A stretch of 64,000 nucleotides of DNA from Mycobacterium sp. E2733 (lineage in GTDB: Bacteria > Actinomycetota > Actinomycetes > Mycobacteriales > Mycobacteriaceae). Position numbers and translations under genes: made by a program. Below the pieces are notes generated by a model. That model searched no databases, was not told where the DNA came from, and worked only from the letters and a program-made list of their open reading frames with translations. The stretch is taken from contig NZ_LZJZ01000032.1 of NCBI RefSeq assembly GCF_001667585.1, positions 62,001-126,000 on the forward strand. The letters run 5' to 3'. Positions 39,765 through 47,884 of the stretch are shown in pieces (within the stretch, counting starts at the first letter, position 1; each line of letters opens with the position of its first letter).

Positions 39765-39823
39765 ATCAGAAATCCTACGGCGCGAACCGCACAATTCCAG
39801 GGCGCGGCCGCCCGGTCGACGCG

Positions 39824-40567
39824 CTAACGCACCGCGTAGTCGTGCGTACCGGCCGCCGTCCGGAGTTGGTGACGACCGCGCCCGACGGACCGAAGCGTGC
39901 CGTTGAGGAACTCCTCGAACTCGGCGAGCTTGTTGTCGACGTAGATGTCGCATTCACCGCGCAGCCGGTCGGCCTCGGCATGGGCCGAGTCGATGAGACG
40001 GGTGGCCTCCGCGTTGGCCGCCTCCACCACGCTGTTCTGCGACACCAGGCGCTGCTGCTCCTTGATGCCCTCTTGCACGGCCTTCTCGTAGGAGATGTTG
40101 CCGTTCTCGAGCAGCCGGTCGGCCTCGGCCTGGGCGCGGCCGACGCTGGCCTCGTACTCCCGTTTGGCCGCCGTGGCGATGCGCATCGACTCCTCGCGGG
40201 CCTCGCCGACCATCCGCTCGCTATGCTGGCGCGCCTCGCTCACCATGCGGTCGGCCTGCGCCTTTGCGTCGGACAACAGCCGGTCGGCCTCTGCACGGGC
40301 GTGGTTGAGCATCGACTCCGACTCGGTGGTCGCCGAGGAAACCATGGATTCGGCGTGCGACTTGGCGTCCTGCAGCATCGAGTCACGCGCGTCGAGCACA
40401 TCCTGGGCGTCATCGAGCTCGCCGGGGATCGCATCCTTGATGTCGTCGATCAGTTCCAGCACGTCACCGCGTGGCACCACGCAGCCGGCCGTCATCGGAA
40501 CGCCGCGTGCTTCTTCAACGATGGCGCTCAACTCGTCGAGCGCTTCAAAGACCCTGTACACGGCCAT
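39824..40567 (-). CDS. sepIVA: Septation protein SepIVA (DivIVA-like, Rv2927c)
   Basis: The 247-residue protein begins MAVYRVFEALDELSAIVEEA and has a DivIVA-type N-terminus followed by a long coiled coil (about 60-225) of repeated alanine/glutamate-rich heptads (SHAESMVSSATTESESMLNH, ARAEADRLLSDAKAQADRM). SepIVA (MSMEG_2416) is required for cell division and polar/septal membrane metabolism in mycobacteria. The length matches. It is divergent from the metal permease. Confidence 0.92.
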   Translation of the reverse strand: MAVYRVFEALDELSAIVEEARGVPMTAGCVVPRGDVLELIDDIKDAIPGELDDAQDVLDARDSMLQDAKSHAESMVSSATTESESMLNHARAEADRLLSDAKAQADRMVSEARQHSERMVGEAREESMRIATAAKREYEASVGRAQAEADRLLENGNISYEKAVQEGIKEQQRLVSQNSVVEAANAEATRLIDSAHAEADRLRGECDIYVDNKLAEFEEFLNGTLRSVGRGRHQLRTAAGTHDYAVR

Positions 40568-40830
40568 ATCCTCCTGGCGTCTGCAAAACTGTTGTTACCA
40601 GTGTGCCTGGTGTTGCCTTTGTGACAGTGGTGGCGAGGCCGGTGTGTCGGACATTTGACCGCGACAACGACGCAAAATGCCGCAGAAAACCGGCTGCGAC
40701 CTCCCCGTCATGAGTCAAATCCATCGAAACGCCCGTCCGCGCCGCCAAGGTTGGCCGCACCTGTTGCCGGCCATTGTAGGGATCGCCAAGACTCCAGGCG
40801 CTGGCCAGCGCACTTTGTACCGGTTGGGAC

Positions 40831-40847
40831 ATACCCAGTAGGGGTAT
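40831..40847. promoter_or_regulatory. RicR/CsoR-type operator, possible SigF-type promoter overlap
   Basis: ATACCC-AGTAG-GGGTAT is a perfect 6-base inverted repeat with five-base spacer, matching the TACCC-N5-GGGTA RicR palindrome described for the copper regulon of M. tuberculosis, which includes Rv2963. TATAGT (40845-40850) beyond it may be a -10 box with TTGGGA upstream. GGTTG (40822-40826) and GGGTAT spaced 15 also resemble a SigF promoter. The rest of the 320-base gap 40568-40887 shows nothing else definite. Confidence 0.8.
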
Positions 40848-40887
40848 AGTTTGGCGCGGGGTCAACCGAGGGGAAGGACGAGAACTC

Positions 40888-42054
40888 GTGCTAGCAGCGA
40901 TCGGACACGCCTTGGCAGTGACGGGATCGATGACGTGGGAAATCCTGTGGGCGCTGATCTTGGGATTTGCTCTGTCTGCGGTGGTGCAAGCTGTGGTGCG
41001 GCGCTCGACCATCGTGGCGCTGCTGGGCGACGACCGCCCACGCACCTTGGCCCTCGCCGCCGGTCTCGGCGCGGCATCGTCGTCATGCTCGTACGCCGCG
41101 GTGGCCTTGGCCCGATCCCTCTTCCGCAAGGGCGCCAGCTTCACCGCCGCCATGGCATTCGAGATCGGCTCGACCAACCTGGTGGTCGAACTGGGCATCA
41201 TCCTGGCCCTGCTGATGGGCTGGCAATTCACCGCGGCGGAATTCGTCGGCGGCCCGCTGATAATCGTAGTGCTCGAGGTCTTGTTCCGATTGTTCGTGCG
41301 CTCCAGGCTTATCGATGCCGCCCGTGAGCAGGCCGACCGCGGGCTCGCCGGTTCGATGGAAGGCCATGCGGCCATGGACATGTCGATCAAGAAGCAGGGC
41401 TCGTTCTCTCGGCGCCTTTTTTCCCCGGAGGGCTTCACTTCCGTTGCCCATGTGTTCGCGATGGAGTGGTTGGCGATCCTGCGCGACCTCGTTCTGGGCC
41501 TGTTGATCGCGGGGGCCATCGCGGCGTGGGTGCCCGAAAAGTTCTGGCAGAGTTTCTTTTTGGCCGACCACCCGGGCTGGTCGACGATATGGGGGCCGAT
41601 CGTTGGACCAATCGTGGCGATCGTGTCCTTCGTCTGCTCGATCGGCAATGTCCCGCTTGCCGCGGTGCTGTGGAACGGGGGCATCAGTTTCGGCGGTGTC
41701 GTCGCGTTCATCTACGCCGACCTGCTGATCCTGCCGATCCTGAACATCTACCGCAAGTACTACGGAACCAGGATGATGCTGACACTGCTGGGCACGTTCT
41801 ATGCGGCCATGGTCGCGGCGGGCTATCTGGTCGAATTGATCTTCGGCACAGCGAGTCTCATTCCGAAGCAGCGCAACGCCACGGTCATGGAAGCGACGAT
41901 TTCGTGGAACTACACGACCTGGCTCAATATCGTCTTCCTCGCCGTCGCCGCCATCCTGGTGGCCCGGTTCGTCACGACGGGCGGAGTTCCGATGGCGCGC
42001 ATGATGGGCGGCTCACCCGCCGCTGGGCACGAACACGATCACGAGTGCCACTAG
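40888..42054 (+). CDS. Integral membrane metal permease (Rv2963-like, SO_0444/DUF318 type)
   Basis: The 388-residue protein has about eight to nine transmembrane segments (for example LWALILGFALSAVVQAVV, LVVELGIILALLM and LRDLVLGLLIAGAIAAWV) and the family GAASSSCSYAAVALARSLF motif with a conserved Cys near residue 67. The C-terminus HEHDHECH is a likely metal-binding tail. Members of this permease family are linked to Cu/Zn efflux, and M. tuberculosis Rv2963 belongs to the copper-responsive RicR regulon. The GTG at 40888 follows GAGGGGAAGG. A RicR-like operator lies 40-60 bases upstream. It sits where M. tuberculosis has the PDIM locus end. Confidence 0.88.
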   Translation: MLAAIGHALAVTGSMTWEILWALILGFALSAVVQAVVRRSTIVALLGDDRPRTLALAAGLGAASSSCSYAAVALARSLFRKGASFTAAMAFEIGSTNLVVELGIILALLMGWQFTAAEFVGGPLIIVVLEVLFRLFVRSRLIDAAREQADRGLAGSMEGHAAMDMSIKKQGSFSRRLFSPEGFTSVAHVFAMEWLAILRDLVLGLLIAGAIAAWVPEKFWQSFFLADHPGWSTIWGPIVGPIVAIVSFVCSIGNVPLAAVLWNGGISFGGVVAFIYADLLILPILNIYRKYYGTRMMLTLLGTFYAAMVAAGYLVELIFGTASLIPKQRNATVMEATISWNYTTWLNIVFLAVAAILVARFVTTGGVPMARMMGGSPAAGHEHDHECH

Positions 42055-42087
42055 CTGATGGCGTGAACCTGTTGAGCGAGTGAGGAT

Positions 42088-42570
42088 TCAGAAGCGGCTG
42101 GCGAGCTTCTCGCGCAGGAGGCGGTTGACCGGTTCGGGCAGCAGCTCCGAGACGTCCCCGCCCAACAGCGCAACCTCTTTTGCCAAGGACGACGAGACGA
42201 ACGAATAGCGGGGTGTCGTCGCGACGAAAAACGTGTCGACGCCGGCGATGTGCTTGTTCATCTGCGCCATCTGCAGCTCGTATTCGAAGTCGGTGCCGGT
42301 GCGCAGGCCCTTCACGATGGCGGTCATCCCCTGCGACCTGACGAAGTCCACCACCAGACCCTGGCCGGCCTCGACCCGCAGGTTGGGCAGATGTGTCGTC
42401 GACTCGTTGATCATCGCGATCCGCTCGTCGAGCTCGAACATGCCCTTCTTGGCGGGATTGGTCAGGATCGCCACCACCACCTCGTCGAACTGAGCCGCCG
42501 CCCGTTCGAAGACGTCGATGTGACCCAACGTCACTGGATCAAACGACCCCGGGCATACCGCGCCACTCAT
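42088..42570 (-). CDS. coaD: Phosphopantetheine adenylyltransferase
   Basis: CoaD makes dephospho-CoA from 4'-phosphopantetheine. The 160-residue protein begins [20 protein letters not shown] with the GxFDPxxxGH nucleotidyltransferase motif, has [18 protein letters not shown] and ends with the [18 protein letters not shown] region. The ATG at 42570 is the family start; the longer frame to 42723 reads through an interspersed repeat. M. tuberculosis CoaD (Rv2965c) has 161 residues. Confidence 0.96.
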   Translation of the reverse strand: MSGAVCPGSFDPVTLGHIDVFERAAAQFDEVVVAILTNPAKKGMFELDERIAMINESTTHLPNLRVEAGQGLVVDFVRSQGMTAIVKGLRTGTDFEYELQMAQMNKHIAGVDTFFVATTPRYSFVSSSLAKEVALLGGDVSELLPEPVNRLLREKLASRF

Positions 42571-42580
42571 GTCGCGCACC

Positions 42581-42690
42581 GACGACGATGCAGTGGGGGC
42601 ACCGCCCGATCGCGGGGGACAAAGCGATGAGGTGGGGGTACGCCCCCACAAGTGGGAGGAACCCCCACCCGCTTGCGGGGGAGAGCGGCG
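42581..42690. repeat. Interspersed GTGGGGGCACC repeat, copy 1
   Basis: The string GACGATGCAGTGGGGGCACC begins this GC-rich element, which continues with several short inverted repeats (CCCG..CGGGG, GTGGGGGTAC/GTACGCCCCCAC, CCCCCACCCGCTTGCGGGGG). It lies between coaD and rsmD. The same sequence in opposite orientation is at 47811-47880. It creates spurious reading frames that read MQWGH. I take it for a dispersed repeat typical of the M. avium complex, possibly with terminator or structural function. Confidence 0.7.
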
Positions 42691-42719
42691 CTCATGTCGA
42701 AAGACGGTACACGCCCGAC

Positions 42720-43274
42720 TCACAGTCGTTCGGCCAGCTCCAAACGGGTGTCACCATACACGCGCGGCGGCCACACGGACCAGCCGGCCGGCCAGCTCAA
42801 CGGCGCGCCGGAAGCCGCGCGCTCCACCACCGCCACGGTTCCGGGCTTCGCCCAGCCATGAGTGACCAAGGCGGCCAATACGGCTTCCACCTCGGCGGCC
42901 TCGACGTCGTAAGGCGGGTCGGCCAGTACGAGGTCGACCGGGCTCGCGGTCCCGGCCGCCAAAACGGTCGCGACCGCGCCGCGGCGCACCGCCGCGCCGG
43001 TCAAACCGAGGGCGTCGATGTTGCGTGCGATGACGGACGCGCTGCGCTGATCCGATTCCACGAACAACGCCGACGCGGCCCCCCGCGACAGCGCCTCCAA
43101 TCCCAGTGCGCCCGAACCGGCATAGAGGTCCAGCACCGCAACGTCGTTCAGGTCACGCCGCACGGTCAAGATGTTGAAAAGCGACTCACGCACGCGGTCG
43201 GTGGTCGGCCTCGTCCCTCGCGGCGGGACGGCGATGCGCCGGCCGCCTGCCACGCCGCCGATGATCCGGGTCAC
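42720..43274 (-). CDS. rsmD: 16S rRNA (guanine966-N2)-methyltransferase RsmD
   Basis: The 184-residue Rossmann methyltransferase has the SAM motif [19 protein letters not shown] (about 45-63) and the catalytic [12 protein letters not shown] (NPPY-like). The N-terminal [17 protein letters not shown] is diagnostic of RsmD. The GTG start gives the expected size (188 in M. tuberculosis, Rv2966c). Its stop is 30 bases from the repeat element. The next gene rightward, VKOR, lies 10 bases away, whereas M. tuberculosis has pca (pyruvate carboxylase) between. Confidence 0.95.
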   Translation of the reverse strand: MTRIIGGVAGGRRIAVPPRGTRPTTDRVRESLFNILTVRRDLNDVAVLDLYAGSGALGLEALSRGAASALFVESDQRSASVIARNIDALGLTGAAVRRGAVATVLAAGTASPVDLVLADPPYDVEAAEVEAVLAALVTHGWAKPGTVAVVERAASGAPLSWPAGWSVWPPRVYGDTRLELAERL

Positions 43275-43284
43275 GTGCCAACGC

Positions 43285-43920
43285 TTACAGCAGCGTCGAC
43301 CAATAGTCCCAGAACCGCGCCATGATCAGCAGAAACACCGCGGTGAACCACAGCGCGGCGATGGACCACCGCCATTGGTACAGCACCCACGCCACACCGC
43401 GTCCCCGGCGTTGCAGCGCCGGGCGGCACACGATCGACGCGACGACGACCAGCAAGGTGATGGTGGCCGCCCAGACCACCATGCAGTAGGGGCACAACGC
43501 GCCGATGCTGTACAGGCTCTCGTAGATCAGCCAGTGCACGAACCCCGCCCCGATCACCAGCCCGACCGTCAACCCGATCCAATACCATTGCGGCAAGGCT
43601 ACTTTGGTCACCGCCAGCAGCCCAGTGACGACCACCACGGTGAAAGCCCCGAGGCCGAGCAGCGGATTGGGGAATCCCAGCACCGACGCCTGCGGCGTGA
43701 CCATCACCGAGCCGCACGACAGGATCGGGTTGAAGTTGCACGACGGCACGTACGCCGGGTTGAGCAGGAGGTCGATCTTCTCGACGGTCAGCGTCGCGGA
43801 GGCGACCAAGCCGATGACACCGGCGATCAGCACCCACCACGCGCTGGGCGCCCGCACGCGAGCTTCGGGACCCAATTCCGGTGTCAGGCCGGCGGTTTGG
43901 GCTGACACCGGAGTGGTCAC
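43285..43920 (-). CDS. Vitamin K epoxide reductase homologue (VKOR)
   Basis: The 211-residue membrane protein (Rv2968c-like) has about five transmembrane helices. It carries the pair of loop cysteines in [16 protein letters not shown] (about 57-72) and the redox-active CxxC in LCPYCMVVW (near 134). Mycobacterial VKOR reoxidises DsbA-like oxidoreductases with menaquinone as electron acceptor, so it is essential for extracytoplasmic disulfide bonds. Its GTG start overlaps the end of the DsbA-like gene by four bases. Confidence 0.93.
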   Translation of the reverse strand: MTTPVSAQTAGLTPELGPEARVRAPSAWWVLIAGVIGLVASATLTVEKIDLLLNPAYVPSCNFNPILSCGSVMVTPQASVLGFPNPLLGLGAFTVVVVTGLLAVTKVALPQWYWIGLTVGLVIGAGFVHWLIYESLYSIGALCPYCMVVWAATITLLVVVASIVCRPALQRRGRGVAWVLYQWRWSIAALWFTAVFLLIMARFWDYWSTLL

Positions 43921-44681
43921 GTGGCCGCGGGGCTCACGGCGCCGTCGATGCCCGGCACGTCACCCACGATGCTCTTGATCTTGGCGACCAGCGCATCCGG
44001 GGTGGACGGGTCGTACTCGTCGCCGTTGATCTTGATGGTCGGCGTGGCGTTGATCTTCGCCGCCGCCGCCTCGCCGGTGACCTTGGCGATGTACTTGCCG
44101 CTGTTGACGCAGTCGGGCACCTTGCCGACGACGCCGGCCTCGCGGGCCAGCTCGATCAAGCGGGCGTTGTCGGGAAAGCTGGTGCCGCGTTCGCTGGGCT
44201 GGATGTCGGTGGTGAACAGCGCGGTGTGGAATCGGCGGAACGCGTCGATGGACTCGTCGGCCACGCACAGGGCCGCGGCGCCCGCCCGCGACGAATAGTT
44301 CTGGTTTCGGGAGTTGTCGAGGATCGACACCATCGAGTAGTCGGCCGCAATGGCACCGACGTCGATGAGCCTGGACACCGTCGGGCCGAACGTGCGCTCG
44401 AAGTTGCCGCAGGCCGGGCAGAGGAAGTCCTCGTAGAACGTGACCACGGCCTTGGGGTTGCTCGTCCCCGGCTGGGTGACCAGCTTGCTCGACGTCACCC
44501 GCACCGTGTCACCCGAGCCGATCGCGGCCGTCTTCTTGTGGTGCGTCACCACGATGTAGGAGACCAGCGCGACCAGGAAGATGACGACGACGGCGGTCCC
44601 GCCGATCTGAACGAGTCGGCCCGATTTACCGTCGGCAGCCTTCATGTCAAAGCGCGGGGGGCGTTTGGATTTGTCGGCCAC
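43917..44681 (-). CDS. DsbA-like thioredoxin-fold protein (Rv2969c-like)
   Basis: The 254-residue protein has one N-terminal transmembrane anchor (about 25-47: IGGTAVVVIFLVALVSYIVV) and an extracytoplasmic thioredoxin-fold domain with the FLCPACG CxxC near residue 85 and a cis-Pro region NATPTIKING. It introduces disulfide bonds and is paired with the VKOR gene, to which it is translationally coupled. The GTG at 44681 (VADKSKRPP) equals the M. tuberculosis start; a longer frame to 44729 is less likely. Confidence 0.92.
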   Translation of the reverse strand: MADKSKRPPRFDMKAADGKSGRLVQIGGTAVVVIFLVALVSYIVVTHHKKTAAIGSGDTVRVTSSKLVTQPGTSNPKAVVTFYEDFLCPACGNFERTFGPTVSRLIDVGAIAADYSMVSILDNSRNQNYSSRAGAAALCVADESIDAFRRFHTALFTTDIQPSERGTSFPDNARLIELAREAGVVGKVPDCVNSGKYIAKVTGEAAAAKINATPTIKINGDEYDPSTPDALVAKIKSIVGDVPGIDGAVSPAAT

Positions 44682-44772
44682 AGTTTCCGTGATCCTTCGG
44701 TACTCGGGTTGTCGTTCGGTGGTGGGCAAGACAACGGCGCCTCTAGATTACCGGCGGCGACCGCGCAAGAGA

Positions 44773-45888
44773 TCAGACCCGGCTCAGGTGGGCACGCAGA
44801 GCGGAAATCAATTCGGTGGTCGCGGCGGCGCTGCCGCCGCCGAGCTGGAACAGGTTGGCGAAGCCGTGCGTCAGCGACCCCATGCAACGCAGATCGACCG
44901 CGGTCCCGGCGGCCTGCAGGGCCGCCGCGTAACTCTCACCTTCGTCGCGCAAGGGGTCGAAACCGGCGACCGCGATCAGCGCGGGCGCGAGCCCGGCCAA
45001 CGACTCGGCCAGCAGCGGCGAGACCCGCGGGTCCGTCCGGTCGATGCCCGAACGCCTGAGGTATTGAGACTCAAACCAGTCGATGTCGCGCTTGGTCAAC
45101 AGGAATCCGCGTGCGAACAGGCCCATCGAACGGGTCTGCGCGGTGAAGTCGGTCCGCGGGTAGATCAGCCACTGCAGCACGGGGGCGGGCTCGCCCTCGT
45201 CGCGCGCCCGTTGGCAGACGACGGCGGCCAGGTTGCCGCCCGCACTGTCGCCGCCGACGGCGACCCGGCCAGGCGCAGCGCCGAGTTGCTCGGCGTGGTC
45301 GTATGCCCACCTGAAGGCGGCGTACGCGTCCTCGACCGCGGCCGGCGCGGGGTGCTCGGGAGCCAGCCGGTAGTCGATCGACAGCACGTGAATGCCGGCG
45401 TCACGACACGTCAACCGGCACAGCGCGTCGTAGGAGTCCAAGTCGCCGATGGACCATCCGCCGCCGTGGTAGAAGACCAGCAGGGGCGCGGACGCGCCGT
45501 TGGCGGGGCGGTAGTGCCGCGCCGGGATCTGGAAGGCCGGCCCTGGCAGCGATAGCTCCTCGACGTCGACGTGGATCTGCGGACCGGGTAGTTCCAGCAA
45601 GAGCTGGCGGAACTGAGCGCGGGATGCACCCGGGTCGTCGTCGACGACCAGACCGTCGATGCCCACGGCGCGCAGACCGGAAAGCATCAGCTGAAGCGTG
45701 GCGTCAAGCGTGTTGCCGTCGATGGTGACCGAACGGCCACCGAACAGCGCGCGCTTGGCCGGGGTCGGGATCCACGGAATGACCTTGACACCGATCGTGG
45801 AGACGGCGCCCTGCATGCGACTGGCCAGGCGCATCGGCGAGTGCTTCACGCCAAGGTGGAGGTCCGGCGCAGGCACGCTCTTGGTCAT
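44773..45888 (-). CDS. lipN: Lipase/esterase LipN (HSL family)
   Basis: The hormone-sensitive-lipase-type alpha/beta hydrolase has the VFYHGGGWSIGD oxyanion motif (near residue 140), the nucleophile elbow VGGDSAGGNLA and a catalytic His in LTHGFANL near the end. It is about 371 residues, similar to M. tuberculosis LipN (Rv2970c), a cytosolic esterase. The ATG at 45888 lies five bases after GGGAG; a GTG two codons earlier is possible. Substrate specificity is unknown. A 91-base gap separates it from the DsbA-like gene. Confidence 0.92.
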   Translation of the reverse strand: MTKSVPAPDLHLGVKHSPMRLASRMQGAVSTIGVKVIPWIPTPAKRALFGGRSVTIDGNTLDATLQLMLSGLRAVGIDGLVVDDDPGASRAQFRQLLLELPGPQIHVDVEELSLPGPAFQIPARHYRPANGASAPLLVFYHGGGWSIGDLDSYDALCRLTCRDAGIHVLSIDYRLAPEHPAPAAVEDAYAAFRWAYDHAEQLGAAPGRVAVGGDSAGGNLAAVVCQRARDEGEPAPVLQWLIYPRTDFTAQTRSMGLFARGFLLTKRDIDWFESQYLRRSGIDRTDPRVSPLLAESLAGLAPALIAVAGFDPLRDEGESYAAALQAAGTAVDLRCMGSLTHGFANLFQLGGGSAAATTELISALRAHLSRV

Positions 45889-46238
45889 GGGCACTCCCTT
45901 GAGTAAAACGTCTAACGCTCGACGACGGCGGCTGTCCGCTTGCCCGCCGTCGTGTCGGAGCCTTCCGGTTCCCGGCGGCCACCGAGCAGATGCGGTTGGT
46001 GTCGCGCTGCGCGCCGGCAGGGCGGTTGCCGGTTCGGCTGTGCCGTGTGACCAACTCTACGTGTAACGAATATGCGAAATTCAGGCCAGGGTCCGATATC
46101 ACCGCGGCCCGGCCCGGTGTTCGATGAGGTGGTATTTTTCCAGCCCGGTACTATCGCGCCGATGGGACGGCGTCGACCTTCTGGCACGATGACGGCACCC
46201 GGCTGGGTCCACGATCCTTCAATTTCACAGGCAGGTGA
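45889..46238. other. 350-base divergent gap between lipN and the aldo-keto reductase
   Basis: The spacer has lower GC in places (for example around 46060-46080, TGTAACGAATATGCGAAATTC) and must hold promoters for both genes, but no confident -10/-35 pair, operator or repeat could be recognised. No convincing small gene was seen either. Confidence 0.6.
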
Positions 46239-47090
46239 ATGACATTGGCTAGCGAGTCGGGCGCGGCCGTGCCCTCGATAGCTCTTAATGACGAAAACAC
46301 GATGCCGGTGCTTGGCCTGGGTGTCGCGGATTTGTCGGAAGACGAGACCGAGCGCGCGGTCTCGGCGGCGCTGGAGATGGGCTGCCGGCTGATCGACACC
46401 GCCTCGGCCTACGGCAACGAGGCTGCCGTCGGCCGTGCCATCGCGGCCTCCGGGATTCCCCGCGCAGAGCTGTTCGTCACCACCAAGCTGGCCGCCGCCG
46501 ACCACGGATTCCTGCGGTCCATGGAGGCCTGCAAGGAGAGCCTGGAGCGGCTGGGCCTGGATTATGTTGACCTTTACCTGATCCACTGGCCCGTCCCGGC
46601 GCGCGGCGAGTACGTGAACTCCTTCGGCGGCCTGATCCAGTGCCGCGGGGACGGGCTCGCACGTTCGATCGGCGTCTCGAACTTCACCGAGCTGCACGTG
46701 ACGGACGTCATCGACCTGAGCTTTGTGACCCCGGCTGTCAACCAGATCGAGCTGCACCCGCTGCTCAACCAGGAACCGCTGCGCAAGGCCGACGCCGAAC
46801 ACAACGTGGTCACCCAGGCCTACACGCCGCTGGCGCTCGGCAAGTTGAAGGACAACCCGACCGTGACCTCCGTCGCCGGCGAATACGGCAAGACCCCGGC
46901 TCAGGTACTTCTCCGGTGGAACCTGCAGCTGGGCAACGCGGTCGTCTTCCGGTCCGCCAATCCTGAGCACATCGCCGGCAACCTCGACGTCTTCGACTTC
47001 GAGTTGGCCGCCGAGCACATGGACGCCATCAACGGGCTGAACGACGGCACCCGGTTGCGCCCCGACCCCAACACCTTCGAGGGCATTTAG
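46239..47090 (+). CDS. Aldo-keto reductase (Rv2971-like)
   Basis: The 283-residue TIM-barrel oxidoreductase reduces carbonyls with NADPH. The catalytic tetrad is visible: Asp and Tyr in [12 protein letters not shown] (near 45-52), Lys in TTKL and His in LIHWP. The NADPH-binding ends DLAPDE-like are replaced by the typical [13 protein letters not shown]. tuberculosis Rv2971 (282 residues) reduces dicarbonyl substrates and is essential. The ATG follows GCAGGTGA. It is convergent with the HNH nuclease gene, with one base between. Confidence 0.92.
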   Translation: MTLASESGAAVPSIALNDENTMPVLGLGVADLSEDETERAVSAALEMGCRLIDTASAYGNEAAVGRAIAASGIPRAELFVTTKLAAADHGFLRSMEACKESLERLGLDYVDLYLIHWPVPARGEYVNSFGGLIQCRGDGLARSIGVSNFTELHVTDVIDLSFVTPAVNQIELHPLLNQEPLRKADAEHNVVTQAYTPLALGKLKDNPTVTSVAGEYGKTPAQVLLRWNLQLGNAVVFRSANPEHIAGNLDVFDFELAAEHMDAINGLNDGTRLRPDPNTFEGI

Positions 47091-47091
47091 G

Positions 47092-47805
47092 CTAGCCCGC
47101 GGGGCAGGTGGCCGCCGCTTGTCGCAATACCCCCGTCGACGGCTGGTCCACCGGTAACGAATAACCGCGCAGCACGGCGATGAACTGCATCGCGTACTGG
47201 CAGGCGAACGCGGCATTCGGCGGCATCCACTGCGCCGGCGCCGCGTCGCCCTTGTCCTGATTCGCCTGTCCGTCGACGGCCAGCAGGTTGGCCGGATCGT
47301 TGGCGAACCGCAGCCGCTCGTCGTCTGGCCAGGCAGAGGCGCCCATGTCCCAGGCGTAGGCGAGCGGGACGATGTGGTCGATCTGCACCGCCTCCCCGAC
47401 CTTGGCGCCGCGCTGGAACGCGATGGTCTTGTTGGTGTACGGATCGTGCAGGGTGCCGGTGGCCACGGCGTCCGGGCATCGTTTGGTCGAGACATACGTC
47501 TTGTCGATGAGGTCGCGGTTGAGGATGTCGTCGCGGGTGTCGCAGCCGTTGTGCCCCAGCGGGGCGTCGTTGTCGTCGGTCCACGCGGCGCCGAACGCGG
47601 CTCTGCGGTAGTCGTACCGGTGTGCCCGCACCGGTAGCACCGCGATGCCCGCGAGCACGTCGGTGCCGGGTTGCACCGTGGGGACGTCGGCGCGCGCCGC
47701 GTATTCGGCGGCGTGCCTGGCCGTCGAGGATCCGACCGTCTGGTAGGCGACCAGCAGCGCGAGCGCCGCGGCCGCGGACAACCACAGCAGAAGCTTGCGG
47801 TTCAC
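47092..47805 (-). CDS. Membrane-anchored or exported HNH nuclease (Rv2972c-like)
   Basis: The 237-residue protein starts with a hydrophobic segment (about 5-22: LLLWLSAAAALALLVA) that may be a signal anchor. An HNH/DUF1524-type nuclease domain follows: the DHIVPLAYAWDMGA motif with the Asp-His pair, and DPANLLAVDGQANQDKGDAAPAQW (Asn-Asp-rich loop). The role may be nucleic-acid degradation outside the membrane; none is proven. The GTG at 47805 begins the conserved part and gives the same length as Rv2972c; the frame above reads through an interspersed repeat. Confidence 0.85.
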   Translation of the reverse strand: MNRKLLLWLSAAAALALLVAYQTVGSSTARHAAEYAARADVPTVQPGTDVLAGIAVLPVRAHRYDYRRAAFGAAWTDDNDAPLGHNGCDTRDDILNRDLIDKTYVSTKRCPDAVATGTLHDPYTNKTIAFQRGAKVGEAVQIDHIVPLAYAWDMGASAWPDDERLRFANDPANLLAVDGQANQDKGDAAPAQWMPPNAAFACQYAMQFIAVLRGYSLPVDQPSTGVLRQAAATCPAG

Positions 47806-47810
47806 TAGCG

Positions 47811-47880
47811 CCGTCCCCCACACGTGGGAGGTGCCCCCACTCCCCCGCAAGCGGGTGGTGCCCCCACTGCATCGTCGCCG
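47811..47880. repeat. Interspersed GTGGGGGCACC repeat, copy 2 (inverted)
   Basis: In reverse complement this element reads GACGATGCAGTGGGGGCACC followed by CCCGCTTGCGGGGGAG and GTGGGGGCACCTCCCACGTG. The first 40 bases match the copy at 42581 almost exactly. It fills the 79-base gap between the HNH gene start and recG stop. It contains a palindrome CCCACGTGGG-like core and a CCGCAAGCGG stem. Confidence 0.7.
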
Positions 47881-47884
47881 GCGG

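Noticed and set aside
40822..40847. Pure SigF promoter reading of the ATACCC...GGGTAT site
   Set aside because: GGTTG-N15-GGGTAT fits SigF loosely, but the perfect symmetry of the inverted repeat and the Rv2963-type gene favour a RicR operator; I kept SigF only as an alternative.
42588..43325. Frame starting MQWGH on the plus strand (and a similar one on the minus strand at 47087-47872)
   Set aside because: Both similar starts come from the GTGGGGGCACC interspersed repeat, not from a shared protein family; the remainder is antisense or out of frame with real genes.
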